Assembly: GCA_021836225.1 (NCBI GenBank)
Contig: JAKBJA010000172.1
Location: 1 to 64,000 of the forward strand
Length of the DNA stretch: 64,000 nucleotides
Source: Pseudomonadota bacterium
GTDB lineage: Bacteria; Pseudomonadota; Gammaproteobacteria; Burkholderiales; Thiobacillaceae
Reading direction: 5' to 3'
Under the pieces are notes generated by a model. It had not been told where the DNA came from and made no database searches. It was given only the letters and a program-made list of their open reading frames with translations. This document shows positions 16,456 to 25,861 of this stretch, in pieces; the stretch's first letter is position 1, and the number at the start of each line of letters is the position of its first letter. Both the position numbers and the translations under genes were made by a program.

Positions 16456-17523
16456 ATGCAGTCCGAACCCCTTGCCGTGACTGATGCCGCGACGGCTGAA
16501 GTGACAGTGCGCGCACTGGAAGTGAAAGACCGTACGCGCTGGGACGCCTATGTGAACGCACACCCGGATGCGACCTTTTTCCACCGCGCCGGCTGGCAGC
16601 GGGTGATCGAGGATGCCTTCGGCCACCCCACCCATTTCCTGCTCGCCGAGCGTGGCAGCGAGGTGGTGGGCGTGCTGCCGCTGGCCGAAATCAACAGCCG
16701 TCTGTTCGGCCACAGCCTCGGCTCGCTGCCGTTCTGCGCCTACGGTGGCATCCTCGCCGATCATGATGCGGCCTACCGCGCGCTTGACGAGGCGGCGCAG
16801 ACGCTGGCGCAGCGACTCAAGGTCGGCGCGCTCGAATACCGCAACCAGATCGCGCAGCACGCCCACTGGCCGACCAAGGATCTCTACGTCACCTTCAAGA
16901 AAGCCATCGACCCCGAGATCGAGGCCAACATGAATGCCATCCCGCGCAAGCAGCGGGCAATGGTGCGCAAAGGCATCAAGGCCGGACTGATTGGTGAGAT
17001 CGACGCTGACACCACACGCTTCTTCCGGGCCTACTCGGCGAGCGTGCACCGCCTCGGCACCCCGGTGTTCTCCCGCAAGTTTTTCCGTCTGCTGAAAGAG
17101 CAATTCGGCGACGACTGCGAGTTGCTCACCATCACCCTCGACGGCAAGGTGATCTCCAGCGTGATGTCGTTCTATTTCCGCGACGAGGTGCTGCCGTATT
17201 ACGGCGGCGGCGTCGCCGAGGCGCGCGCGGTGGCGGGCAATGACTTCATGTATTGGGACCTGATGCGGCGCGCCTGCGAACGCGGACTGAAGGTGTTCGA
17301 CTTCGGACGCAGCAAGCGCGGCACCGGCTCCTTCGATTTCAAGAAAAACTGGGGCTTCGAGCCGACCCCGCTGTACTACGAATATTTTCTGGTGACGGAC
17401 CGCGAGGTGCCGGAGATCAATCCGCTCAACCCCAAATACCGCCTGTTCATCCAGGCCTGGAAGAAAATGCCGCTGGCGCTCGCCAACGTCATCGGGCCGC
17501 ATATCGTCAAAAACCTGGGGTAG
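16456..17523 (+). CDS. FemAB-like acyl/aminoacyl transferase (XrtA system)
   Basis: A 355-residue double-GNAT protein of the FemAB group that accompanies exosortase A genes. Visible features are the N-terminal WDAYVNAHPDATFFHRAGWQ, the middle RKQRAMVRKGIKAG and the C-terminal RGTGSFDFKKNWGFEP, all characteristic. FemAB relatives transfer amino acids from aminoacyl-tRNA to peptidoglycan; in EPS clusters a transfer to an amino sugar or protein is likely but unproven. It would fit downstream of a deacetylase that frees an amino group. The ATG at 16456 follows the deacetylase stop by two bases and matches the usual start; a longer upstream reading has no conserved sequence. Confidence 0.92.
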   Translation: MQSEPLAVTDAATAEVTVRALEVKDRTRWDAYVNAHPDATFFHRAGWQRVIEDAFGHPTHFLLAERGSEVVGVLPLAEINSRLFGHSLGSLPFCAYGGILADHDAAYRALDEAAQTLAQRLKVGALEYRNQIAQHAHWPTKDLYVTFKKAIDPEIEANMNAIPRKQRAMVRKGIKAGLIGEIDADTTRFFRAYSASVHRLGTPVFSRKFFRLLKEQFGDDCELLTITLDGKVISSVMSFYFRDEVLPYYGGGVAEARAVAGNDFMYWDLMRRACERGLKVFDFGRSKRGTGSFDFKKNWGFEPTPLYYEYFLVTDREVPEINPLNPKYRLFIQAWKKMPLALANVIGPHIVKNLG

Positions 17524-17525
17524 GC

Positions 17526-18746
17526 GTGGACGGGCTGCTGTTTCTTGCGCATCGCATCCCGTTCCCGCCCAACAAGGGCGACAAGATCCGTTCGTTTCAT
17601 CTGCTGCGGCATCTGAGCACGCGCTATGAAATCCACCTCGGCGCCTTCGTCGATGATCCTGAAGACTGGCAATACGAGGCGGCGCTGAAGCCGTATTGCG
17701 CGTCGATCAAGCTGCTGCCTTTGCATCCGCGCCGCGCCAAGCTGGCCAGCCTGACCGGCCTGCTGACTGGCGAGGCGTTGACCTTGCCCTATTACCGCAG
17801 CCGCGAACTCAGGCGCTGGGCGCAGGGCCTGGCGGAAAACGGGACCGTGTCGCGCGGCTTGGCATTTTCCTCGGCGATGGCGCAATTCATGCCGGCGGAT
17901 CTGGCGCGCCGCGTGCTCGACATGGTCGACGTCGACTCCGAGAAATGGACGCAGTATGCGGCGACGCAGCGCTGGCCGCTGTCCTGGGTCTATGCGCGAG
18001 AAGGCCGCCGACTGGCTGAATGGGAGGCGCGGGTGGCGCAGGCGTTCGATGCCACCCTGCTGGTCTCCGAACACGAGGCGGCGCTGCTGCAGCAGCGCGT
18101 GCCGCGGGCGCGCCATCGCATTGGCGCATTCGAGAATGGGGTCGACGCCGCGTACTTCTCGCCGGCGCGCGACTACCCGAATCCCTATCCGGCCGGGGTG
18201 CAGGGGGTCGTGTTCACCGGCGCGATGGACTACTGGCCGAACATCGATGCCGTCACCTGGTTCGCCGAACGGATTTTCCCCGCCGTGCGCGATGCGGCGC
18301 CGGACGCACAGTTCACCATCGTCGGCAGTCGGCCCGCTGAAGCAGTCCTCGCCCTGGCGCGCCAGCCCGGCGTGGTGGTGAGCGGCAGCGTGCCCGACGT
18401 GCGGCCCTGGATCGCCCACGCCGCCTGCGCGGTGGCCCCCCTGCGCATCGCGCGTGGCGTGCAGAACAAGGTGCTCGAAGCGATGGCGATGGCGCGTCCG
18501 GTCATTGCCAGCCCCCAGGCGGCCGAGGGCATCCGCGCTGAAGCCGGACGCGACTACATCCTGGCGCGGGGCGAAGCCGACTTCGCACACGCCGTACTGG
18601 CCCAGTTGAAGGCCGCCGTGGCCGCCGCGCAGGCGCGCCAGTGCATCCTGGACAATTACGACTGGTCCCGCAATCTGAGCATGATCGACCCGCTGTTCGA
18701 CGCAACGTCGGTCGCCACCCCCTATCTGGAGACTTGCCCCGCATGA
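17526..18746 (+). CDS. GT4 glycosyltransferase, XrtA-associated (TIGR03087-like)
   Basis: A 406-residue retaining glycosyltransferase of the exosortase-linked family that begins LLFLAHRIPFPPNKGDKIRSFHLLRHL. The donor-binding half holds GVVFTGAMDYWPNIDAV and the family 4 signature PLRIARGVQNKVLEAMAMARPV, in which the Glu of KVLEAMA is the conserved EX7E-type residue. It should add one sugar to the lipid-linked EPS repeat at the inner face of the membrane. The start is the GTG at 17526, two bases after the FemAB stop; its TGA overlaps the exosortase ATG (ATGA). Confidence 0.93.
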   Translation: MDGLLFLAHRIPFPPNKGDKIRSFHLLRHLSTRYEIHLGAFVDDPEDWQYEAALKPYCASIKLLPLHPRRAKLASLTGLLTGEALTLPYYRSRELRRWAQGLAENGTVSRGLAFSSAMAQFMPADLARRVLDMVDVDSEKWTQYAATQRWPLSWVYAREGRRLAEWEARVAQAFDATLLVSEHEAALLQQRVPRARHRIGAFENGVDAAYFSPARDYPNPYPAGVQGVVFTGAMDYWPNIDAVTWFAERIFPAVRDAAPDAQFTIVGSRPAEAVLALARQPGVVVSGSVPDVRPWIAHAACAVAPLRIARGVQNKVLEAMAMARPVIASPQAAEGIRAEAGRDYILARGEADFAHAVLAQLKAAVAAAQARQCILDNYDWSRNLSMIDPLFDATSVATPYLETCPA

Positions 18747-20290
18747 GTGCCTTGCCCGATTCGCTTCCCGCCGTTCCGCGTGCCGCCTGGCTATTGCCGG
18801 GTGCCCTGACCGTCGGCGTCCTGCTGATCCTTGTCGGCATGTTCTGGCCGACCTTCTACTCGATGGCCGAAGTATGGGAGCGTTCGGAAACCTTTACCCA
18901 TGGCTATCTCATTTTCCCCATCAGCGCCTGGCTGATCTGGCGCCAGCGCGATCAACTGGCACAGGTGCAGCCGCGCGCCGACCTGCGCGGACTACTCCTG
19001 CTGGCTGGCGCCGGTGCCTGCTGGCTGCTGGCCGATGCGGGCAGTGTCAATGTCGTCGCGCAGTATGCGTTCATCGCCATGCTGATTGCCGCGGTGTGGA
19101 CACTGCTCGGCTGGGCCTTTGTGTGGGCGGCATTCTTTCCGCTGATGTTCCTGTTTTTCGCGGTGCCGGTGGGCGAATTCCTGATCCAGCCGCTGATGGG
19201 CGTGACCGCTGATTTCACGGTGGCGATGCTGCAGGCAACCGGCATCCCGGTGTACCGTGAAGGCACGTTCTTCAGCATTCCCAGCGGCGACTGGTCGGTG
19301 GTCGAGGGCTGCTCCGGACTGCGCTATCTGATCGCCTCGGTCACCCTCGGCGTACTGTACGCCTACCTCACCTACCGCTCGTGGAAACGGCGCCTGCTGT
19401 TTTCGATCGCCGCCGTCATCGTGCCGGTGTTCGCCAACAGCGGGCGCGCCTACATGATCGTGATGATCGCCCACCTGTCCGACATGAAGCTGGCGCTCGG
19501 CGTCGACCACTACATCTACGGCTGGGTATTCTTCGGCATCGTGATGCTGCTGCTGTTCTGGATCGGGAGCTTCTGGCGCGAGGACGACCAGCCCGCATCC
19601 GTGAATGAAAAACCGCTTGCGCCGGCTGCCGGCACGGGGCCTGCACGTCCGATTCTGCCGATGGCCCTGGCCGCGCTGGTGATCGCAGGCCTGGGGCCAA
19701 CCTATGCCGCCTGGCTCAATGCCCGTCCGCTGCCGGCCATGCCCGAATTGCAGGTGGCGGCGCAGGGCGGCTGGCAGCCCGCCGAGCCCTTCACGAGTTG
19801 GGTGCCGCATTGGGTCGGCGCCGACCGCCAGCTGCGCCAGCCGTATGCGCAGGCCGGGCGCACGGTGCTGCTGGAACTCAATTACTACGTCACCCAGCGC
19901 CAGGACGCCGAACTCATCAACTCGCAGAATTTCATGATCCGGCAGAAGGATCCGGCGTGGTCGAACGTCGGCGAGCGCATCGTCACGGTGGACATCGGCG
20001 GCGAATCGCGGCAGGTGCGGCAGGCCAGGATACGCGGCAGCGACGGCCAGCGTCTGCTGGTCTGGCAGTGGAACCTGGTCAATCAGCGTCCCGTGGTGAA
20101 CGACCAGGCCGCCAAGCTGATCCTCGCGCTCGACCGGGTACGCCTGCAACGCGACGACGGCCTGTCGGTGCTGATCGCCACGCCTTACGAGGATGCGGAA
20201 ATTGAAGCTGCGGCGGCAACGCTGGCGCGGTTTGCCGCCGACATGGAGCCGGCGATTGGACGAACGCTCGACCTGGTTGACGGGCAGTGA
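18743..20290 (+). CDS. xrtA: Exosortase A fused to an EpsI domain
   Basis: Exosortase A is an integral-membrane transpeptidase-like enzyme that recognises and cuts PEP-CTERM signals, probably attaching the proteins to an envelope acceptor. The 515-residue protein has eight or so membrane helices in residues 15-280 with the catalytic triad visible: Cys190 in VVEGCSGLRY, Arg235 in ANSGRAYMIV and His256 in GVDHYIYGW. After a linker and one more helix (about 303-322) comes an EpsI-like (DUF3485) periplasmic domain to the C-terminus (WLNARPLPAMPELQ..QNFMIRQKDP..VRQARIRGSDGQR), so epsI is fused rather than separate. The start overlaps the glycosyltransferase stop and the end overlaps the next GTG (GTGA). 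Confidence 0.97.
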   Translation: MSALPDSLPAVPRAAWLLPGALTVGVLLILVGMFWPTFYSMAEVWERSETFTHGYLIFPISAWLIWRQRDQLAQVQPRADLRGLLLLAGAGACWLLADAGSVNVVAQYAFIAMLIAAVWTLLGWAFVWAAFFPLMFLFFAVPVGEFLIQPLMGVTADFTVAMLQATGIPVYREGTFFSIPSGDWSVVEGCSGLRYLIASVTLGVLYAYLTYRSWKRRLLFSIAAVIVPVFANSGRAYMIVMIAHLSDMKLALGVDHYIYGWVFFGIVMLLLFWIGSFWREDDQPASVNEKPLAPAAGTGPARPILPMALAALVIAGLGPTYAAWLNARPLPAMPELQVAAQGGWQPAEPFTSWVPHWVGADRQLRQPYAQAGRTVLLELNYYVTQRQDAELINSQNFMIRQKDPAWSNVGERIVTVDIGGESRQVRQARIRGSDGQRLLVWQWNLVNQRPVVNDQAAKLILALDRVRLQRDDGLSVLIATPYEDAEIEAAAATLARFAADMEPAIGRTLDLVDGQ

Positions 20291-21411
20291 CCGCACATAT
20301 CGTGCATGTCGTCCACCGCTTCGATACGGGCGGGATGGAAAACGGCATGGTCAACCTGTTCAACACCCTGTCGCCGGAACGCTACCGGCACACTGTGGTG
20401 GCGCTCACCGACTTCAGCGACTTTCGCCACCGCATCACCGCGCAGCGGGTCGATTTTCATGCGCTGCATCGCGCGCCGGGCCACGGCCTCGGCTGGACGG
20501 TTCGCTTGTGGAAGCTGCTGCGCCAGCTCAAACCCGATCTGGTGCACACCCGCAACCTCGCCGCGCTGGAAGCGCAGTTCGTTGCCGCGGCCGCCGGCAT
20601 TCGCGCCACGGTGCATGGCGAGCATGGGCGTGACGTGTTCGACCTGTATGGCCGCAACTGGAAATACAACCTGCTGCGCCGTGTCGCCCGTCCATTCGTG
20701 TCGAACTACGTCGCCGTGAGCCAGGACCTCGAGACCTGGCTGCGCCTGGCCATCCGCGTGCCGCCGCGCAAGCTACACCATATCTACAATGGCGTCGACA
20801 GCGTGAAATTCCACCCGCGTACGGGCCCGCGGCCGGACTTCGCCCACCCCGAGAGCATCGTGTTCGGCTCGGTCGGACGCATGGTCGCGGTCAAGGATTA
20901 CCCCACGCTCACCGCCGCCTTCATCCAGCTGATGCGCCAGCAGCCCGATCGATCCGAGCGCGCGCGGCTGGTCATCGTCGGCGACGGCCCGGCACGCGCG
21001 ACCTGCCTTGATCTGCTGCAGGGGGCCGGCCTGGCGCACCTGGCCTGGCTGCCGGGCGAGCGCCACGATATCCCGGACATCATGCAGATGCTCGATGTGT
21101 TCGTGCTGCCCTCCAAAAACGAGGGGATCTCCAATACCATCCTGGAAGCGCTGGCGAGCGGCCTGCCGGTGGTCGCCACCGCGGTGGGCGGCAACGTCGA
21201 GCTGGTGGAAGACGGCGTCAACGGCACGCTGGTGCAGCCGGGCGACGTCGCGGGCATGGCACAAGCCTTGCTGGGTTATCTGGACTCGCCGGCACGCATC
21301 GCCGAGCAGGGGGCGAACGCGCGCCAGCACGCCGAGCAGCGCTTCAGCGTTCCGGTCATGGCCGAGGCCTACGCCACCGTGTACGACCAGACGCTGGGAC
21401 GCTGGCGCTGA
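20287..21411 (+). CDS. GT4 glycosyltransferase, XrtA-associated (TIGR03088-like)
   Basis: A 374-residue family 4 glycosyltransferase with the exosortase-group opening IVHVVHRFDTGGMENGMVNL. The acceptor half includes DLVHTRNLAALEAQFVAAAAG; the donor half has GSVGRMVAVKDYPTLTAAF and the EX7E motif within NEGISNTILEALASGLPVV. It begins at a GTG overlapping the xrtA stop by four bases, so translation is coupled. With the neighbouring glycosyltransferases it builds the core repeat unit of the EPS; sugar specificity cannot be read from sequence. Confidence 0.93.
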   Translation: MTAHIVHVVHRFDTGGMENGMVNLFNTLSPERYRHTVVALTDFSDFRHRITAQRVDFHALHRAPGHGLGWTVRLWKLLRQLKPDLVHTRNLAALEAQFVAAAAGIRATVHGEHGRDVFDLYGRNWKYNLLRRVARPFVSNYVAVSQDLETWLRLAIRVPPRKLHHIYNGVDSVKFHPRTGPRPDFAHPESIVFGSVGRMVAVKDYPTLTAAFIQLMRQQPDRSERARLVIVGDGPARATCLDLLQGAGLAHLAWLPGERHDIPDIMQMLDVFVLPSKNEGISNTILEALASGLPVVATAVGGNVELVEDGVNGTLVQPGDVAGMAQALLGYLDSPARIAEQGANARQHAEQRFSVPVMAEAYATVYDQTLGRWR

Positions 21412-21463
21412 GGCGCCGTCAGGCAGCCCGAAAAATCGACAGACAAGGGACGGGATAACAAGA

Positions 21464-23383
21464 ATGTGCGGCATCACCGGAATTTTCGATACCAGCGGCG
21501 TGAACGAGATTTCGCGCGAGCTGCTGCATCGCATGAACGAAACCCAGTTCCATCGCGGTCCCGACGAAGGCGGTCTGCACCTGGAGCCTGGCGTGGGGCT
21601 GGGGCACCGACGGCTGTCGATCATCGACCTGTCGACCGGCCAGCAGCCGCTATTCAACGAGGACGGCTCGGTCGTCGTCGTGTTCAACGGCGAAATCTAC
21701 AACTTCCAGGAGCTGGTGCCCGAACTCGAGGCGCTCGGCCACACTTTCCGCACCCATTCGGACACCGAAGTGATCGTCCACGCCTGGGAGGCCTGGGGCG
21801 AGGCCTGCGTAGCGCGCTTTCGCGGCATGTTCGCGTTCGCGCTGTGGGACCGCGCGCAGGAAACCCTGTTCGTGGTGCGCGACCGTTTCGGCGTCAAGCC
21901 GCTGTACTACGCCTTCCTCGACAGCGGCGAATTCATTTTCGGTTCCGAGCTGAAGTCGCTGATGGCGCATCCTGGCCTGGCGCGCGAAATCGATCCGCTG
22001 GCGGTCGAAGAGTACTTCGCCTTCGGCTACGTGCCCGAGCCGCGCACCATTTTCAAGCGCGCCTACAAACTACCGCCGGGGTTCACCCTCACCCTCAGGC
22101 GGGGCGGGGCGCGCGCGCTGCCGAAGCAGTACTGGGACATGCCCTTCACCCCGGTCGCCGTGAAGGACGAGGCCAGCGCCATGGACGAATTGGTCGAGCG
22201 CATGAAGGAGTCGGTCCGCCTGCGCATGATCGCCGACGTGCCGCTCGGCGCCTTCCTGTCGGGCGGCGTCGATTCCAGCGCGGTGGTGGCCATGATGGCG
22301 ACGCAGTCGGCCACCCCGGTGAACACCTGTTCGATCGGGTTCGACGATCCCGCGTACAACGAGGTCGAATTCGCCCAGCAGGTGGCCGACCGCTATCACA
22401 CGCAGCATCACGTCGAAACGGTCGCCTCCAACGATTTCGGCCTGGTCGACAAGCTCGCCCAGGTGTACGACGAACCGTATGCCGACTCGTCCGCGCTGCC
22501 GACCTATCGCGTGTGCGAGCTGGCACGAAAACACGTCAAGGTCGCGCTGTCGGGCGACGGCGGCGACGAGCATTTCGCCGGCTACCGCCGCTACCGCTGG
22601 TTCCGCTACGAGGAGCGCATGCGATCGGTGATACCCCTGATGCTCCGCCGGCCGTTGTTCGGCGCGCTCGGCAGGCTGTATCCCAAGGCCGACTGGGCGC
22701 CGAAAGTGTTTCGTGCCAAGACCACCTTCGAGGCGCTGGCGCGCGACACCGTCGAAGGCTATTTCCACGGCGTCTCGCTGCTGTCCGACGCGCAAAGAAA
22801 GCAGCTGTTCTCGCCCTCGTTCAAGCGCGAACTGCAGGGCTACCAGGCGGTGGAAGTGCTGCGCCGCCACGCCGCCGTGGCGCCCACCGGCGATCCGCTG
22901 TCGCTGGTGCAGTATCTCGACATGAAAACCTATCTGGTCGGCGACATCCTGACCAAGGTCGACCGCGCCAGCATGGCGCATGCGCTCGAAGTGCGCGAGC
23001 CTTTGCTCGACCACGAACTGATGGGCTGGGTGTCCGGCCTGCCGGTCGATCTCAAGCTGCGCGGCACCGAAGGCAAGTACCTGCTGAAGAAATCGATGGA
23101 ACCCTATCTGCCGCACGACGTGCTGTACCGCAAGAAAATGGGTTTTGCGGTGCCGCTGGCCGCGTGGTTCCGCGGCCCGCTGGCCGCCACCATCCGCAGC
23201 GTGGTGCTGGGCGAACGGCTGGCCGCCACCGGCCTGTTCAACCACGAGTTCCTGCGCGAAGTGGTCGAGGCTCACCAGTCCGGCCGCCGCGACTACTCGG
23301 TGATCCTGTGGACGGTACTGATGTTCGACGCTTTCCTCAGCCAGGTGCTGGGGATGGATGAAACGGAGCGGCAAGCCGCATGA
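21464..23383 (+). CDS. XrtA-system amidotransferase, asparagine synthase type
   Basis: A 639-residue protein with both asparagine-synthetase domains intact. The N-terminal glutaminase begins MCGITGIFD with nucleophile Cys2, and keeps RGPDEGG, HRRLSIIDLS and FNGEIYNFQEL. The C-terminal ATP-pyrophosphatase domain has the P-loop SGGVDSS at 266-272 and GDGGDEHFAGYRRY. It belongs to the class found in exosortase A clusters, where it probably amidates a carboxyl group on a sugar or protein rather than making free asparagine. The ATG at 21464 is 52 bases after the glycosyltransferase and has AAGGGA upstream; its end overlaps the next ATG. Compare the paralogue at 34463-36289, which has lost the glutaminase residues. 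Confidence 0.94.
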   Translation: MCGITGIFDTSGVNEISRELLHRMNETQFHRGPDEGGLHLEPGVGLGHRRLSIIDLSTGQQPLFNEDGSVVVVFNGEIYNFQELVPELEALGHTFRTHSDTEVIVHAWEAWGEACVARFRGMFAFALWDRAQETLFVVRDRFGVKPLYYAFLDSGEFIFGSELKSLMAHPGLAREIDPLAVEEYFAFGYVPEPRTIFKRAYKLPPGFTLTLRRGGARALPKQYWDMPFTPVAVKDEASAMDELVERMKESVRLRMIADVPLGAFLSGGVDSSAVVAMMATQSATPVNTCSIGFDDPAYNEVEFAQQVADRYHTQHHVETVASNDFGLVDKLAQVYDEPYADSSALPTYRVCELARKHVKVALSGDGGDEHFAGYRRYRWFRYEERMRSVIPLMLRRPLFGALGRLYPKADWAPKVFRAKTTFEALARDTVEGYFHGVSLLSDAQRKQLFSPSFKRELQGYQAVEVLRRHAAVAPTGDPLSLVQYLDMKTYLVGDILTKVDRASMAHALEVREPLLDHELMGWVSGLPVDLKLRGTEGKYLLKKSMEPYLPHDVLYRKKMGFAVPLAAWFRGPLAATIRSVVLGERLAATGLFNHEFLREVVEAHQSGRRDYSVILWTVLMFDAFLSQVLGMDETERQAA

Positions 23384-24606
23384 AAATCCTGCACGTCTTC
23401 GACCACACCCTGCCTCTGCATTCCGGCTACACCTTCCGCAGCGCGGCGATCCTGCGCAACCAGCGGAAGATGGGCTGGGACACCTACCATCTGTCGGGCC
23501 CCAAGCAGATCGATTGCGATGTGATGGAAGAGGATGCAGACGGCCTGCATTTCTATCGCACCCCCAAGCCGACCGGCCTGCTCGCCAAGCTCCCCGGTGG
23601 CGACCCCTTCGCCGTGATGGGCGCAATCGAAAAGCGTCTTCTGGGCCTGGCCAGGGAACTGCAGCCCGACGTCATCCACGCCCATTCGCCGGTGCTCGAC
23701 GGGGTGCCTGCGATCCGCGTCGGCCGCAAGCTGGGTATTCCGGTCGTCTATGAAATCCGCGCCTTCTGGGAAGACGCCGCGGTCGACCATGGCAGCACCA
23801 AAGAAGACAGCCTGCGCTACAGGCTCACCCGTGCGCTGGAAACCTGGGCGGTGAAAAATGCGGACGCCGTCACCGTCATCTGCGAAGGCCTGCGTAACGA
23901 CCTCGTCGCGCGCGGCATTCCGCCCGGCAAGATCACCGTCATACCCAACGCGGTCGACATCGAAAAATTCGACATGGGCGGCAAGCCGGACGCCGAGCTG
24001 AAACTCAGGCTCGGCCTCGGCAACAGCCGCGTGCTCGGCTTCATCGGCTCGTTCTATGCCTACGAAGGGCTCGACCTGCTGATCACCGCACTGCCGTCCA
24101 TCCTCAAGCAGATGCCCGATGTGAAAGTACTGCTGGTCGGCGGCGGGCCGCAGGATGCGGCGCTGAAGCAACAGGTGATGGCGCTCGATCTGAAGGATCG
24201 CGTGGTGTTCACCGGGCGCGTGCCGCACGCCGAAGTCAACCGTTACTACGACCTGGTCGACGTGCTGGTATACGCGCGCCATCCGATGCGCCTGACCGAA
24301 CTGGTCACCCCGCTGAAGCCGCTGGAGGCGATGGCGCAGGGACGGCTGATGGTGGCGTCCGACGTCGGCGGCCACAAGGAACTGATCCAGGACGGCAAGA
24401 CCGGCGTGCTGTTCCATGCCGGCAATGCGGGCGACCTCGCCAGCAAGGTGGTCGCGCTCTTGAAGTACGAGCAGGGCTGGGACAGCATGAAGCGTAACGG
24501 CCGCCAGTTCGTCGAAACCGAGCGCAACTGGGCCGTCAGCGTGGCACGCTACCGCAGCGTGTACGGCAGCCTCGTCAAACCCGGGATGGAGGCCGCGCTT
24601 GGCTGA
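23380..24606 (+). CDS. GT4 glycosyltransferase, exosortase A-associated (TIGR04063-like)
   Basis: A 408-residue family 4 glycosyltransferase opening with MKILHVFDHTLPLHSGYTFR, the signature of a group restricted to exosortase A loci. The donor domain contains LGFIGSFYAYEGLDLLI and the motif ELVTPLKPLEAMAQGRLMVASDVGG, where Glu of PLEAMA is the conserved second Glu. It is coupled to the amidotransferase by an ATGA overlap. It marks the end of the conserved XrtA core; the downstream genes are more variable decoration and polymerisation functions. Confidence 0.93.
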   Translation: MKILHVFDHTLPLHSGYTFRSAAILRNQRKMGWDTYHLSGPKQIDCDVMEEDADGLHFYRTPKPTGLLAKLPGGDPFAVMGAIEKRLLGLARELQPDVIHAHSPVLDGVPAIRVGRKLGIPVVYEIRAFWEDAAVDHGSTKEDSLRYRLTRALETWAVKNADAVTVICEGLRNDLVARGIPPGKITVIPNAVDIEKFDMGGKPDAELKLRLGLGNSRVLGFIGSFYAYEGLDLLITALPSILKQMPDVKVLLVGGGPQDAALKQQVMALDLKDRVVFTGRVPHAEVNRYYDLVDVLVYARHPMRLTELVTPLKPLEAMAQGRLMVASDVGGHKELIQDGKTGVLFHAGNAGDLASKVVALLKYEQGWDSMKRNGRQFVETERNWAVSVARYRSVYGSLVKPGMEAALG

Positions 24607-25861
24607 GGACAGCACCGCTCAATCGGGCCGCATCGATCTGGTCGTGTTCAGCTCGCTCTTCCCCAGTTCGGCGCGCCCCGGTGCCGGGCTGTTTATCCGC
24701 GAACGCATGTTCCGGGTCGCACAGCACCGGCCGTTAGCCGTCGTCTCGCCGCAACCCTGGTTTCCCGGCCAGTCGCTCATTCGCCTGCTGCGTCCCGGCT
24801 ACCGTCCGCAAGCGCCGGCGCTGGAAATCCAGCAGGGGATCCGGGTATATCACCCGCGTTTCCTGTCGGTGCCTGGCCTGCTGCGCCAGTTCGACGGCTG
24901 GTCGATGGCACTGGCAAGTTTCGGCCTGATGCGGCGGCTGAAGTGGCAGGGCGCGCAGCTGATCGACGCCCACTTCGCCTATCCCGACGGCGAAGCCGCA
25001 ACGAGGCTGGGGCGCTGGCTGGGCTTGCCAGTGACCATCACCCTGCGCGGCACCGAAGTGCCGCACAGCAAGAATCCCGTGCTGCGCCCGCGTCTGGCGC
25101 GCGTGCTCAAAGACGCCGCACGGGTGTTTTCCGTGTCCGCTTCGCTGCGACGGCTGGCGATCGAACTCGGCGCTGCCGCGCAAAACACCGAAGTCGTCGG
25201 TAACGGCGTCGACATCAAGCGTTTTCATCCGGTCGACCGCGCCGCCGCGCGCCAAAAATACGGCCTGCCGCTGGATGCAAAAATTCTTGTCTCGGTCGGT
25301 GCGCTGGTCGAACGCAAGGGCATGCATCGCGTCATCGAGGCCATGCCGGCGCTGCTTGAGCGCCACCCCGATCTGCACTACCTCATCGTCGGCGGCGCCA
25401 GCCCCGAGGGCGACAACCGCGCTGAACTTGACGCCCTGGTGGCGCGCCTGGGGCTGGATGGATACGTGCATTTTCTCGGCACACTGCCGCCGGACGAGCT
25501 CAAATGGCCGCTGTCGGCATCCGACGTCTTCGTGCTCGCCACCCGCAACGAAGGCTGGGCCAACGTGTTTCTCGAAGCCATGGCCTGCGGCCTGCCGGTG
25601 ATCTCGACCGATGTCGGCGGCAACGCCGAAGTGGTGTGCCGCGATGAACTCGGCAGCATCGTGCCGTTCGGTGATGCCGCTGCCCTGCAGCAAGCGCTGG
25701 ATGGCGCGCTCGGCAAGGACTGGGACCGTTCCGCGATCCTTGACTACGCCCAGGACAACCAGTGGGAAAAGCGCGTCGCGCAGCTGTTGCGGGCGTTTTC
25801 CCCTCTGCTTGCTCATGGACCTTCAACAGATCAGTCTGCCCCGACAGCAGTCGAACGATGA
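24599..25861 (+). CDS. GT4 glycosyltransferase
   Basis: A 420-residue family 4 glycosyltransferase. FSSLFPSSARPGAGLFIRER opens the acceptor half, DAHFAYPDGEAA and LRGTEVPHSKNP line the cleft, and the donor half has SVGALVERKGMHRVIEAMP with the EX7E motif NEGWANVFLEAMACGLPVI. The TTG at 24599 is taken as the start because it overlaps the upstream stop and precedes the conserved N-terminus; no ATG is available nearby. The last twenty or so residues after LLRAFSPLL are unconserved. Coupled to the following sulfotransferase by ATGA. Confidence 0.9.
   Translation: MAEDSTAQSGRIDLVVFSSLFPSSARPGAGLFIRERMFRVAQHRPLAVVSPQPWFPGQSLIRLLRPGYRPQAPALEIQQGIRVYHPRFLSVPGLLRQFDGWSMALASFGLMRRLKWQGAQLIDAHFAYPDGEAATRLGRWLGLPVTITLRGTEVPHSKNPVLRPRLARVLKDAARVFSVSASLRRLAIELGAAAQNTEVVGNGVDIKRFHPVDRAAARQKYGLPLDAKILVSVGALVERKGMHRVIEAMPALLERHPDLHYLIVGGASPEGDNRAELDALVARLGLDGYVHFLGTLPPDELKWPLSASDVFVLATRNEGWANVFLEAMACGLPVISTDVGGNAEVVCRDELGSIVPFGDAAALQQALDGALGKDWDRSAILDYAQDNQWEKRVAQLLRAFSPLLAHGPSTDQSAPTAVER

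Noticed and set aside
21466..23361. A 631-residue plus-strand frame in another phase within the amidotransferase gene
   Set aside because: The composition is Arg/Gly/Ala-rich without motifs; the overlapping frame encodes a complete asparagine-synthase-type enzyme.
22070..23626. A 518-residue minus-strand frame opposite the amidotransferase
   Set aside because: It is a shadow of the high-GC gene and crosses the boundary of two well-supported plus-strand genes.
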